Shown: one piece after another, positions 25,489 to 33,442 of the stretch
Layout: each line of letters starts with the position of its first letter
Numbering within the stretch: the stretch's first letter is position 1
The notes under the pieces: model-generated
What the model saw: only the letters and a program-made list of their open reading frames with translations
Database searches by the model: none
What the model was told of the DNA's origin: nothing
Source: Gordonibacter pamelaeae
Lineage (GTDB): Bacteria; Actinomycetota; Coriobacteriia; Coriobacteriales; Eggerthellaceae
Direction: 5' to 3' (one strand)
DNA length: 64,000 nucleotides
NCBI RefSeq assembly: GCF_042665095.1
Contig: NZ_JBHTBV010000006.1
Position numbers and translations under genes: made by a program

Positions 25489-28059
25489 ATGGACATCTCA
25501 AGACGAGCATTCGTCAAGGCGACGGCCGTCGCGCTGGCGAGCGCCGCAGCGGCGGGCAGCCTTGCGTCGATGACCGGCTGCGCGGGCGGCGGTTCGGGCT
25601 CCACGGGCGCCGCGTCGGGCGGCGAGGGGCAGAAGCACACGGCCGTGTGCCGTTTCTGCGGCTGCGGCTGCGGCGTGATCTGCGAGGTGAAGGACGGCAA
25701 GCTCGTGAGCGTGACGGGCGACCCGGAGAACCTTTCCAACAAGGGCCTCAACTGCGTGAAGGGCTACTACCTGGGCAAGATCCTCTACGGCGACGACCGT
25801 CTGACCAAGCCGCTCATCCGCGAGGACAAGGCCACGAAGGGCACCGACGAGGGCCTGCGCGAGGCCACGTGGGACGAGGCGCTGGAGCTCGTGTCCGCGA
25901 AGCTCAAGGAAACATGGAAGGCCGACAAGACCCGCCTGGCGTTCTGGCTCTCCGGCCAGCAGCCCATCACCGAGGGCTACGCCTGCGCCAAGTTCATCAA
26001 GGCGGGCCTGCTGTCGAACAACGTCGACCCGAACGCGCGCCTGTGCATGGCCAGCGCCGTGGTGGGCTTCATGAACGTGTTCCAGACCGACGAGCCGGCC
26101 GGCTGCTACGCCGACCTCGACAACGCCGACGTGTTCGTCACCTGGGGCGCCAACATGGCCGAGGCGCACCCCATGCTGTACTCGCGCCTCACGGCCCGAA
26201 AGCTCTCGGGCAAGAACGTGAAGCACTACGACCTGGGCACGCTGCGCACCCGCACGTCCGTGAGCGCCGACACGGTCATGCTGTTCAAGCCGAACACCGA
26301 CCTGGCCATCGCGAACTGCATCGCGAACTACCTCGTGCAGAACAAGAAGTACGACGAGGCCTTCGTGAACGACCACCTGCAGTTCAAGCAGGGCACCGAG
26401 AACATCGGCAACGCCACCGACGACGGCTACGACGCGAGCGACGTGGGCAAGACCGTCGACGCCGTGAGCCCCATCACGTTCGAGGAGTACGCCGCGCGCC
26501 TGGCGCCCTACACCTTCGAGTACACCTCCGAGCTCTCCGGCGTGCCGGCGGAGGACCTGAAGTCGCTCGCGCTCGAGTTCGCCGACCCCGACAAGAACAT
26601 CATGTCGCTGTGGACGATGGGCGTGAACCAGCACAACCGCGGCACCTGGATGAACCACAACATCTACAACATCCACCTGCTCTCCGGCAAGATCGCCCGC
26701 CCCGGCTGCGGCCCGTTCTCGCTCACCGGCCAGCCCACGGCCTGCGGCACGGCCCGCGAGGTGGGCACGTTCTCGCACCGCCTGCCCGCCGACCTCCTGG
26801 TGGCCAACGCCCAGCACCGCCGCTACACCGAGGCCATCTGGGATTTGCCCGAGGGCTACCTCGACGCCATCCAGAAGCCCGGCATGCACACGGTGAAGAT
26901 CTTCCGCGAGATGTCGAAGGGCAACCTCGACTTCCTATGGACCGCGCACAACAACTGGGCGCAGTCCATGCCGAACCTCACCCGCTTCCTGGGCCAGGGC
27001 GACAAGAAGGGCATCTTCGACACGTTCATCGTGGTGAACGAGGTGTACCCGACGCTGTCCACGCAGTACGCCGACGTCGTGCTGCCCGTGGCCATGTGGG
27101 TGGAGCGCGAGGGCCAGTTCGGCAACGCCGAGCGGCGCACGGCGGTGTTCGAGAAGGCCGTGGACCCGCCGGGCGAGGCCAAGTGGGACCTGTGGGCGTT
27201 CATGGAGGTGGCGCACCGCGTGCTCGACGGCGAGCAGATCGACGGCAAGGACGCCTTCGACCACCTGTTCGGCTTCGTCTACGACAAGGGCGCGCACGAT
27301 TTCAAGAACGACGGGCGCGAGACGAACCGCCTGCTGTGGGAGGAGTACCGCATCTTCTCGAACCCCGACATGAACGAGCGCGCCAAGGCCGTGAACGACG
27401 ATGCCGACGGGAAGTTCGAGGCGAAGCTTAAGATGGAGGCCAAGCAGCTGGCCCCCTACGAGAAGTACCTGGCGCACCATGGCATGACGTGGCCCGTGCG
27501 CAACGTGGACGGCAAATGGCTCGAGACGCACTGGCGCTTCGCCGACGGCAAGCAGGCCGACGGCTTCGACGAGGTCGGCGTGGCGAAGTACGGCAAGCAG
27601 GGCCAGGCCAACAACCTGTCGTTCTACAAGTCCGCCAACATGAAGCCCTCCGTGGTGTTCCGCCCCTACGAGCCGCCGGCGGAGGAGCCCGACGGCGAGT
27701 ACCCGTTCTACTTCTGCACGGGACGCCTCCTGGAGCACTGGCACACCGGCACCATGACGCGCCGCGTGCCCGAGCTCGACCGCGCGCTGCCCGAGGCGCT
27801 GCTGAACATCCATCCGAACGACGCGTCGAAGCTCGGCGTGAAGGACGGCGACCTCGTGCACGTGAAGTCGCGCTTCGGCGAGTTCGACATCAAGGCCTCC
27901 ACGGCCGGCCGCACCGAGCCGCAGGAGGGCATCGTGTTCGCGCCCTTCTTCGCCGAGGAGACGCTGGTGAACCTGGCAGTGCAGGACACGTACTGCCCGC
28001 TGTCGAAGGAGCCGGACTACAAGAAGACCTGCGTCTCTATCACGAAGGTCGAGGGGTGA
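25489..28059 (+). CDS. napA: periplasmic-type nitrate reductase catalytic subunit
   Basis: An 856-residue Mo-bisMGD oxidoreductase that reduces nitrate to nitrite outside the cytoplasmic membrane. A Tat signal (SRRAFVKATAVAL) opens it, with a possible lipobox-like Cys31 (MTGC). The 4Fe-4S cluster ligands are C54, C57, C61 and C89 (CRFCGCGCG ... GLNC). The molybdenum ligand is C186 in PNARLCMASAVVG, the NapA hallmark, followed by AGCYADLDNADVFVTWGANM. The C-terminal domain has the TGRLLEHWHTGTMTRR motif typical of molybdopterin-dinucleotide binding and the substrate funnel. ATG 25489 is preceded by GAAGGAGGGGTGTC. It belongs to one operon with napG, napB, napD and napH. NapD should bind its Tat signal. 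Confidence 0.95.
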   Translation: MDISRRAFVKATAVALASAAAAGSLASMTGCAGGGSGSTGAASGGEGQKHTAVCRFCGCGCGVICEVKDGKLVSVTGDPENLSNKGLNCVKGYYLGKILYGDDRLTKPLIREDKATKGTDEGLREATWDEALELVSAKLKETWKADKTRLAFWLSGQQPITEGYACAKFIKAGLLSNNVDPNARLCMASAVVGFMNVFQTDEPAGCYADLDNADVFVTWGANMAEAHPMLYSRLTARKLSGKNVKHYDLGTLRTRTSVSADTVMLFKPNTDLAIANCIANYLVQNKKYDEAFVNDHLQFKQGTENIGNATDDGYDASDVGKTVDAVSPITFEEYAARLAPYTFEYTSELSGVPAEDLKSLALEFADPDKNIMSLWTMGVNQHNRGTWMNHNIYNIHLLSGKIARPGCGPFSLTGQPTACGTAREVGTFSHRLPADLLVANAQHRRYTEAIWDLPEGYLDAIQKPGMHTVKIFREMSKGNLDFLWTAHNNWAQSMPNLTRFLGQGDKKGIFDTFIVVNEVYPTLSTQYADVVLPVAMWVEREGQFGNAERRTAVFEKAVDPPGEAKWDLWAFMEVAHRVLDGEQIDGKDAFDHLFGFVYDKGAHDFKNDGRETNRLLWEEYRIFSNPDMNERAKAVNDDADGKFEAKLKMEAKQLAPYEKYLAHHGMTWPVRNVDGKWLETHWRFADGKQADGFDEVGVAKYGKQGQANNLSFYKSANMKPSVVFRPYEPPAEEPDGEYPFYFCTGRLLEHWHTGTMTRRVPELDRALPEALLNIHPNDASKLGVKDGDLVHVKSRFGEFDIKASTAGRTEPQEGIVFAPFFAEETLVNLAVQDTYCPLSKEPDYKKTCVSITKVEG

Positions 28060-28064
28060 TCGCT

Positions 28065-28397
28065 ATGAGGAAACATTTGGTTGCCGGCGCCCTCGTGGTC
28101 GCGATGGCGTTCGGTGCGCTGGCCGCGGCCGGATGCTCGGGCGCCGCGCCCGCAGAGGACGTCAACGCGAACGTGCCGGCCGGCGCGCCGCCGCTCATGC
28201 CCGCCACGCATCAGGACCGGTTCGAGACCCTGGGCGCCTCCGGCTGCTACGGCTGCCACGGCGCGAGCGAGCGCTCGAACCCGATGCTGAACGGTTCCAA
28301 GGCCATGCCCGAGGACCACTACGTCGACGGCTCGTCCCAGACGCTCGAGCTCGATCCCACGCACGACCAGTGCAACACCTGCCACGTGCAGGGCTAG
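28065..28397 (+). CDS. napB: small diheme cytochrome c subunit (NapB-like lipoprotein)
   Basis: A 110-residue exported cytochrome. The signal peptide ends in a lipobox (LAAAGC, Cys24), implying a lipid anchor on the outer face of the membrane. Two heme-binding motifs are present: CYGCH (61-65) and CNTCH (103-107). The fold around PATHQDRFETLGASGCYGCH and the final DPTHDQCNTCHVQG fits NapB, which passes electrons to NapA. At 110 residues it is a little shorter than proteobacterial NapB (about 150). It starts six bases after the napA stop region (TGATCGCT then ATG). The lipid anchor may replace periplasmic confinement in a monoderm (inference). Confidence 0.88.
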   Translation: MRKHLVAGALVVAMAFGALAAAGCSGAAPAEDVNANVPAGAPPLMPATHQDRFETLGASGCYGCHGASERSNPMLNGSKAMPEDHYVDGSSQTLELDPTHDQCNTCHVQG

Positions 28398-28414
28398 CAC
28401 CGGCCCTTCCCTCC

Positions 28415-28445
28415 GGCCGGGGCGGCTCCCTCCGCCGTCCCGGCC
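28415..28445 (+). terminator. attenuator-like hairpin within the nap operon
   Basis: GC-rich imperfect hairpin (GGCCGGGGCGG pairing with CCGCCGTCCCGGCC) followed by four T residues, in the 87-base gap between napB and napD. It may reduce expression of napD and napH relative to napAB. Confidence 0.45.
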
Positions 28446-28484
28446 CTTTTCGCAAGCCGACCTTACCGTAGCAAGGAGAGCAGC

Positions 28485-28742
28485 ATGGTCATATCAAGCC
28501 TCGTCGTGGAGACGACGCCCGAAACCACGGCGCGCGTGGCCGAGGACCTCGGCCGCATCGAGGGCGTCGAGGTGCATGAGACGAACGGCTACAAGGTGGT
28601 GGTGACCATCGAGGCCGAGACGCTCGACGACTCCCACGACATCGCCAGCACGTTCATCGCCCTTGAGGGCGTCATCGGCATCAACCTGGTGTACGCCAAC
28701 TTCGAGGACGACCCCACGGTGCAGAAGGCAGCCGTGAGATGA
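28485..28742 (+). CDS. napD: NapD-like nitrate reductase maturation chaperone
   Basis: An 85-residue cytoplasmic ferredoxin-fold protein. The opening MVISSLVVETTPETTARV and the central VEVHETNGYKVVVTIEAET fit NapD, which binds the Tat signal peptide of NapA and keeps it inside until the molybdenum cofactor is inserted. The C-terminal half (IASTFIALEGVIGINLVYAN) gives the conserved helix-strand. ATG 28485 follows AAGGAGAGCAGC. Its stop overlaps the napH ATG (ATGA). The location directly after napAB and the length make this assignment firm; alternatives such as a generic small ACT-like protein are less likely. Confidence 0.9.
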   Translation: MVISSLVVETTPETTARVAEDLGRIEGVEVHETNGYKVVVTIEAETLDDSHDIASTFIALEGVIGINLVYANFEDDPTVQKAAVR

Positions 28743-29653
28743 TGCGCACCCCGAACACCTCGCATTCGCTCAAGTGGTCCTGGCTGCGGCACGCGGTGCA
28801 GATAGCGGCCCTGCTGCTGTTCGCCGCGCCCTTGCTCGTTGCCGGCTGGGGCCTGTTCGGGGTGTCCGTCGGCGGCGACGACCCTGTTCCCGCTCCTGCC
28901 GACCTTCCCTTTTTCGGCAGCCTTTCCTCTTCATCGATAGGAGGGGTCACCCTCCTGGACCCGTTCGGGGTCCTTCAGGTCGTCGCCGCCTCCAAGACGT
29001 TCGAGCTCGACTGGCTCTGGTTCGCGCTGCCGGTCGTGGTGCTCTACGGGCTCGTGCGCGCCCGGGCGTTCTGCGGCTGGGTGTGCCCGGTGAACCTGCT
29101 GCTGGAGCTGGTGGACGCGCTGCGCCGCAAGCTGGGCATCAAGGTGAGCGAGGCGCCCGTGCCGCGCCGTGCGAAGATGGGGGTCGCGCTGGCCGTGCTC
29201 GTGCTGTCGGCGGCCACCAGCGTGCCGCTGTTCGAGTCGTTCTCGCCCATCGGCGCCGTGAACAAGGGCATCCTCTTCGGCAGCGTGGCGGGGCTCTGGA
29301 CGCTCGGGGCCATCGTGGCAGCGGAGCTTTTCTGGGGCCACCGCGTGTGGTGCCGCGCGCTCTGCCCGCTCGGCGGCTTCTACGAGGCCATCGGGCGCAT
29401 GGGCGTGGTGAACGTGAGGTACGACCGCACGGCCTGCATCCACTGCGACGCGTGCCGCAAGGCGTGCCTGGCCGACCCGTCCATCCTCGATCCGGTGCTC
29501 GCCGGGGACGACACGTGCGTGCGCGCCGGCGACTGCATGGCCTGCGGCTCCTGTGTGGATGCCTGCCCCGCCCGCGCCCTGTCGCTGGGCCTGGGCAAGG
29601 GCGCGAAGCCCGCCGCCGAGCCGGCCGAGGAAGGGTCGGCGGCAGCCGCGTAG
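28739..29653 (+). CDS. napH: NapH-like membrane 4Fe-4S quinol oxidase
   Basis: A 304-residue polytopic ferredoxin protein. About four helices occur (about 15-35, 80-100, 142-160, 180-200). Two cysteine motifs lie at membrane edges, FCGWVCPVN and WCRALCPLGG, typical of NapH/RdxA proteins, and two 4Fe-4S clusters follow at the C-terminus: CIHCDACRKACLADP and CMACGSCVDACPARAL. NapH with NapG takes electrons from (mena)quinol and passes them to the soluble Nap subunits; here NapC is not seen, so GH may be the only quinol route. The start ATG 28739 overlaps the napD stop; a second ATG immediately follows at 28742. Last gene before the convergent regulator. Confidence 0.9.
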   Translation: MMRTPNTSHSLKWSWLRHAVQIAALLLFAAPLLVAGWGLFGVSVGGDDPVPAPADLPFFGSLSSSSIGGVTLLDPFGVLQVVAASKTFELDWLWFALPVVVLYGLVRARAFCGWVCPVNLLLELVDALRRKLGIKVSEAPVPRRAKMGVALAVLVLSAATSVPLFESFSPIGAVNKGILFGSVAGLWTLGAIVAAELFWGHRVWCRALCPLGGFYEAIGRMGVVNVRYDRTACIHCDACRKACLADPSILDPVLAGDDTCVRAGDCMACGSCVDACPARALSLGLGKGAKPAAEPAEEGSAAAA

Positions 29654-29658
29654 GGCCC

Positions 29659-30303
29659 TCACACGTCCAGCAGCTTGTGCTCCAGGGCGTAGGACACCAG
29701 GTCGGCGCGGGTCTTGAAGCCGAGCTTCTTGTAGATCTTCGAGCGGTGGGCCTCCACGGTCTTCACGGACAGGTACACCTGCTCGGAGATCTCCTTGTTC
29801 GTGTACCCCTTCGCCAGAAGCTGCAGGATCTCCAACTCGCGGTTCGACAGCTGCTGGTAGGAGCGGTCCTCCTCCTCGCCGGCGCCCACGAGCTGCTTGG
29901 TGAGCAGCGCGGCCATCTTCGGGTGGATGTAGCTGCCGCCGCCCGCCACGGCGTGGACGGCGGAGAGCAGCTCCTCGGACGTGGAGTTCTTCAGCACGTA
30001 GCCCGCAGCTCCCCCGCGCAGGGTGTAGAACAGGTACTCGGGCTCGGCGAACATGGTGAGGATGACGATGCGCGTGCCGGGGAAGTCGCGCGCGATCTTC
30101 TCGCAGGCCACCAGGCCGCTCTGGCCAGGCGGCATGGAGATGTCCATGAGCAGGATGTCGGGCCTCTCGCGCGAGACTATCGTATAGGCCTGCGTGCCGT
30201 CCGCGGCCTCGGCCACCACCTTGATCTCGGCGTCCTGCTCCAAGATCATCTTGAACCCGGCGCGCACCACCTCGTGGTCGTCGGCCAGCACCACGCGTAT
30301 CAT
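29659..30303 (-). CDS. NarL/LuxR-family response regulator
   Basis: A 214-residue regulator with an N-terminal receiver (VLADDHEVVRAG; phospho-acceptor D54 in DILLMDISMP; lysine in AGYVLKNS) and a C-terminal LuxR/GerE helix-turn-helix (about 148-210: LSNRELEILQLLAKGYTNKEI and VKTVEAHRSKI). NarL-type proteins activate or repress nitrate-respiration genes. It converges with the nap operon, ending five bases after napH. Its start ATG 30303 overlaps the kinase stop, so the kinase gene is transcribed first. Control of nap by this pair is an inference from position; the signal may be nitrate or redox state. Confidence 0.92.
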   Translation of the reverse strand: MIRVVLADDHEVVRAGFKMILEQDAEIKVVAEAADGTQAYTIVSRERPDILLMDISMPPGQSGLVACEKIARDFPGTRIVILTMFAEPEYLFYTLRGGAAGYVLKNSTSEELLSAVHAVAGGGSYIHPKMAALLTKQLVGAGEEEDRSYQQLSNRELEILQLLAKGYTNKEISEQVYLSVKTVEAHRSKIYKKLGFKTRADLVSYALEHKLLDV

Positions 30304-31499
30304 GCCGCACCGCCTTCCGCTATCTTCATGGGCGCGACGAGCGTCACGACGGTGCCGTCCCCGTCGGAGGCCATCGTGAGGGTGGCGCCGATGAGGCGTG
30401 CGCGCTCGCGCATGCCGGAGAGCCCGCAGCCGCTCCCCTTCACCTCGGGGTGCTCCACGTCGAAGCCGCAGCCGTGGTCCACGACGGTGGCGTGCAGCCA
30501 GCCGTCGGCGTCCTCCAGCGTCACGTGGACCTTGTCGGCGCCCGAGTACTTGCAGGCGTTCAGCACGGCCTCCTGGCAGATGCGGTAGGCCTGCGTCTCG
30601 AGCGCGGGGTCGAAGCGCTTGCGCGACAGGTTGCCCTCGAACACGATCTCGGCGCCGTAGGTCTTCTCGAACACGGCCGCCTGCGAGCGCAGGGCCGGGA
30701 TAAAGCCCAGGTGGTCGAGCGCCGAGGGGCGCAGCTCCACCGAGATGTTGTGCAGCTCGTCCAGGATGCGGTCGATGTCGTTGTTGGCTTCCGCGAACAG
30801 CTGCCGCGCCTCCGCGTCGTCGCCCAGGTGAGGCTCCAGGCGCTTGAGCACGAACGAGACCCCCAGGAGCTCCTGGGCTATGCCGTCATGCAGCTCGCGC
30901 GAGATGCGCTTGCGCTCGGCCTCCTGGGCGGCGATGACGCGCGATACTTCCGAATGGACGAGCAGCGGGCTGTCCACTTCGTCGTCGCGCTTCTCCTCGG
31001 CGATGCGCTCGAAGTCCATGAAGTCGCTCGATACCAGGTCGAAGTCGGCGAGCCGTCCTTTCTGGTCGGCGATGAAGCGCTTGTAGCTCGCGCGGTGCGC
31101 GTCACTCACGGTGCGGAACGCGCACAGGATGGCCCCCACGACGCGGCCCTCCTTCACGAGCGGCAGGGCGCAGAAGCTGTGCAGGTCCTCGGCGAACACG
31201 ATGGGGTACGACGAGTACTCGCGCGGGTCGATCTCGGCGTCGATGTTCGTGAACAGCATGGGCTTGCCCGCCTTGATGACGATGCCGCCGATGCCGTGCC
31301 CCGGCGCGAGCACGATGCGGTGGTGCCGCTCGTCGGTGGCGCCCGCGCTGTAGATCCACTTGAGCGGCGCCCCCAAGAACGCCGTCAACCCCAAGCCCAC
31401 GAAGTCGAACCCGTAGCGCTCCTTCAGGTCCTCCACGGTGCGCGCGTAGACCTCGCTCCTGCCCGCAAGCACGTCCTCGCAGAAATTCGACGCCCCCAT
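30300..31499 (-). CDS. GAF-domain sensor histidine kinase (NarX/DegS-like)
   Basis: A 399-residue soluble kinase with a GAF sensor (about 25-150, including GHGIGGIVIKAGKPMLFTNI) rather than transmembrane segments. The HisKA_3 dimerisation domain carries AERKRISRELHDGIAQELLG with H204, and the HATPase domain ends with GSGCGLSGMRERARLIGA. GAF domains bind small ligands, hemes or iron-sulfur clusters; the single Cys7 and Cys110 give no obvious cluster. I set the start at ATG 31499 (GGGGGAG just upstream); an in-frame ATG at 31580 adds 27 unlike residues and is possible. It is the partner of the downstream NarL-like regulator. Its cytoplasmic sensing (redox or intracellular nitrate) is inference. 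Confidence 0.88.
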   Translation of the reverse strand: MGASNFCEDVLAGRSEVYARTVEDLKERYGFDFVGLGLTAFLGAPLKWIYSAGATDERHHRIVLAPGHGIGGIVIKAGKPMLFTNIDAEIDPREYSSYPIVFAEDLHSFCALPLVKEGRVVGAILCAFRTVSDAHRASYKRFIADQKGRLADFDLVSSDFMDFERIAEEKRDDEVDSPLLVHSEVSRVIAAQEAERKRISRELHDGIAQELLGVSFVLKRLEPHLGDDAEARQLFAEANNDIDRILDELHNISVELRPSALDHLGFIPALRSQAAVFEKTYGAEIVFEGNLSRKRFDPALETQAYRICQEAVLNACKYSGADKVHVTLEDADGWLHATVVDHGCGFDVEHPEVKGSGCGLSGMRERARLIGATLTMASDGDGTVVTLVAPMKIAEGGAA

Positions 31500-31774
31500 G
31501 CCTCTCCCCCTCGCCTCGATGCGGATGCAGCTGCCGCCGTCCTCGCGAAACGGCCTCGCCTCCCCTTGCTCTTTCGCCATTATCCCCTATTTCGCGTGTC
31601 GTTGCACGACATTCGGGCCCACACGCGCCTGCACAGAGCCTGCGGCGCGCCTTGCCCGCCGCAGGGGCGTCGCCGAATGCTCGCCGTGCCGTTGCAAGGC
31701 CGCCACCGCCCGGGGGCGGCCCCGTGGTAGGCTGCTTGCCGAAGGATCCCTCCGACAAGCGAAAGGAGCGCGAC

Positions 31775-31927
31775 ATGGAGTTCCATACCGGAGACCAGCC
31801 CGAAGAGGGGCGCTACCGCTGCAAGAACTGCGGCTACATCGTGCGCATCACGAGCGATACCGAGAAGCTGCCCGCCTGCCCCAACTGCGGCCACCACGAG
31901 TTCGAGAAGCTCGAGGACGAGGACTGA
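31775..31927 (+). CDS. small zinc-ribbon protein
   Basis: A 50-residue protein with two CxxC knuckles: YRCKNCGY and PACPNCGH, a rubredoxin-like zinc-ribbon with an acidic tail (EKLEDED). The spacing of 18 residues between knuckles and the sequence resemble the zinc-ribbon proteins annotated as DUF1451/YfgJ-like. Function is unknown; such small ribbons may bind nucleic acid or another protein. The ATG at 31775 follows AAAGGAGCGCGAC, a strong site. It stands alone between the divergent GAF kinase and the tRNA-Val gene. The 275-base region 31500-31774 upstream otherwise contains only the two divergent promoters, which I could not fix. Confidence 0.8.
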   Translation: MEFHTGDQPEEGRYRCKNCGYIVRITSDTEKLPACPNCGHHEFEKLEDED

Positions 31928-31982
31928 CGCGCACCGGCCGAAACGATGGCCGGCCGGCGCCCGCAAGGTCGTCTGCATGAGA

Positions 31983-32006
31983 AAAGGCACCCGCGAGGGT
32001 GCCTTT
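31983..32006 (-). terminator. terminator of the tRNA-Val gene
   Basis: 10-bp arms AAAGGCACCC / GGGTGCCTTT with loop GCGA, just downstream of tRNA-Val on the minus strand. The symmetric A/T ends let it terminate the zinc-ribbon gene too. Confidence 0.85.
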
Positions 32007-32016
32007 CGAGTTTCCG

Positions 32017-32091
32017 TGGTGCGCGATGCAAGATTTGAACTTGCGACCCCCACCGTGTCAAGGTGATGCTCTCCCCCTGAGCTAATCGCGC
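32017..32091 (-). tRNA. tRNA-Val (anticodon GAC)
   Basis: Read on the minus strand: acceptor GCGCGAT pairs with ATCGCGC, discriminator A, encoded CCA (32019-32017). The D arm begins TTAGCTCAG, the anticodon loop is TTGACAC with anticodon GAC, and the T arm contains GGTTCAAATC-like AAGTTCAAATC. All stems form; the gene is intact. Confidence 0.93.
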
Positions 32092-32285
32092 ACATTCTGC
32101 GGTTCGGACACCGTCCGTACCGACGAGTTGGTATGTTACCAGAACACGGCGCCATGTCAAAGGGCCTTTTCACTTTTCGGACGAAAAGTTTCGAATTGCG
32201 GGTGAAAAATTCCGGCCTCCCCGCGTCAGAGAGTTGGAGGGGGTTGTTGGCACAACCGTTTGGATTTTACGAGGTCCGGGAGATT

Positions 32286-32582
32286 CTAATCACTTTCGTT
32301 ATGCCGCCCTTCGTATGTCGACAGGGCACGCTTGCACTTTTCGATGATGTCTTGCTTATCGGCGATCATGCGATCGAGCTCGTCGCATAAATCGTAAACC
32401 TCGAAGTCGGCCTTCCTGTCGAGGGCGCCCCGCGAAACCTCGACCCTGCTGGAGGGGATTGCAATCTCCAGATCCCTTAGCTTCAACCGAAGCAGGCAAT
32501 CCTGCTTGCGCTCCTCCAATTGCGAGATGTCGAACTCAAGAGAGCGAATCCTCTGCCTTGTTTTCTCGATATCTTCCCGCAT
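32286..32582 (-). CDS. small coiled-coil hypothetical protein
   Basis: A 98-residue, highly charged protein with no recognisable family. The first half (MREDIEKTRQRIRSLEFDI onward) has heptad-like leucine/isoleucine spacing through about residue 42, and the second half (VYDLCDELDRMIADKQDII) is another amphipathic helix, so an elongated helical dimer is likely. ATG 32582 is preceded by AGGAGG with five bases spacing, a strong initiation signal; ATG 32600 is the longer alternative. The segment 32150-32700 is distinctly less GC-rich than its surroundings and lies between tRNA genes, consistent with an acquired fragment. No function can be proposed. Confidence 0.5.
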   Translation of the reverse strand: MREDIEKTRQRIRSLEFDISQLEERKQDCLLRLKLRDLEIAIPSSRVEVSRGALDRKADFEVYDLCDELDRMIADKQDIIEKCKRALSTYEGRHNESD

Positions 32583-32807
32583 GACAGCCTCCTGCATCAA
32601 AAGCGAAGATGGCAGGAAGCGTTCTCCGCCTCAATCCCCTACGCAGCTTCATTGAATGATATAAGCATTGAGTTCCTGCCGCGTCAACCCGGGCACGGCA
32701 AGAGGGCACCAGAGCCTGGAAACGGCCGCGAGCATCCTCCGGCAACGGCTTTCGGGGCTCTTCGGCAGGAGTTGTCATCGAGATGTGAAAAAATCAGAAA
32801 TGGGGGC

Positions 32808-32836
32808 TTGCGCGAAAGGGGTCGTTCCAGTATTAT
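32808..32836 (+). promoter_or_regulatory. promoter of the tRNA-Gly/Cys/Gly cluster
   Basis: -35 TTGCGC (32808-32813), 17-base spacer, -10 TATTAT (32831-32836), about seven bases before the predicted transcript start and 14 before the first tRNA. Confidence 0.65.
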
Positions 32837-32849
32837 ATCTCCTCGCGAC

Positions 32850-32925
<76 letters not shown>

Positions 32926-32936
32926 TCGTCATCACG

Positions 32937-32972
32937 AGGCCGGTCATACTCCAAAGTTTTGGCCGGCCTTTT
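32937..32972 (+). terminator. weak terminator between tRNA-Gly and tRNA-Cys
   Basis: AGGCCGG pairs with CCGGCCT across a 19-base loop and is followed by four T residues. It may only partly separate the tRNAs. Confidence 0.45.
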
Positions 32973-32995
32973 CCATGACGGTTTTGCCGCAACAC

Positions 32996-33069
32996 GGCGA
33001 CGTGGCCAAGTGGTAAGGCAGAGGCCTGCAAAGCCTTCACCCCCGGTTCGAATCCGGGCGTCGCCTCCA
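32996..33069 (+). tRNA. tRNA-Cys (anticodon GCA)
   Basis: 74 bases with encoded CCA. Acceptor GGCGACG/CGTCGCC, anticodon loop CTGCAAA with GCA, T arm CGGTTCGAATCCG, short D loop. All stems pair. Confidence 0.95.
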
Positions 33070-33119
33070 TTCGCTCCTCCTTGCGGGGACGGATGACCAA
33101 GCACTGCACGCTTCACAAT

Positions 33120-33195
<76 letters not shown>

Positions 33196-33205
33196 CGAAA
33201 CCTCG

Positions 33206-33235
33206 CCCGCCGGACATCGATCCGGCGGGTTTTTT
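33206..33235 (+). terminator. terminator of the tRNA cluster
   Basis: 9-bp arms CCCGCCGGA / TCCGGCGGG with a 6-base loop, followed by six T residues. A canonical intrinsic terminator. Confidence 0.92.
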
Positions 33236-33442
33236 CATGCCTTTGGCCTACAGCGGGCAGATCCCGGCTTATAGGACTAGATCCCCTTGCTCCCGCGACA
33301 CCTCTGCAGCCGGTTCCCCGCCGATGGCAGGCGCACTCCAACGGCTCGTCAACCTCCCTGTTCCAGCCGGATGACAAACCGCCCTCTGTCCCGGCCCTTC
33401 TGCCATCATGTTCTGCGATATCCCCCGGAAAGGAGCAGAGCA

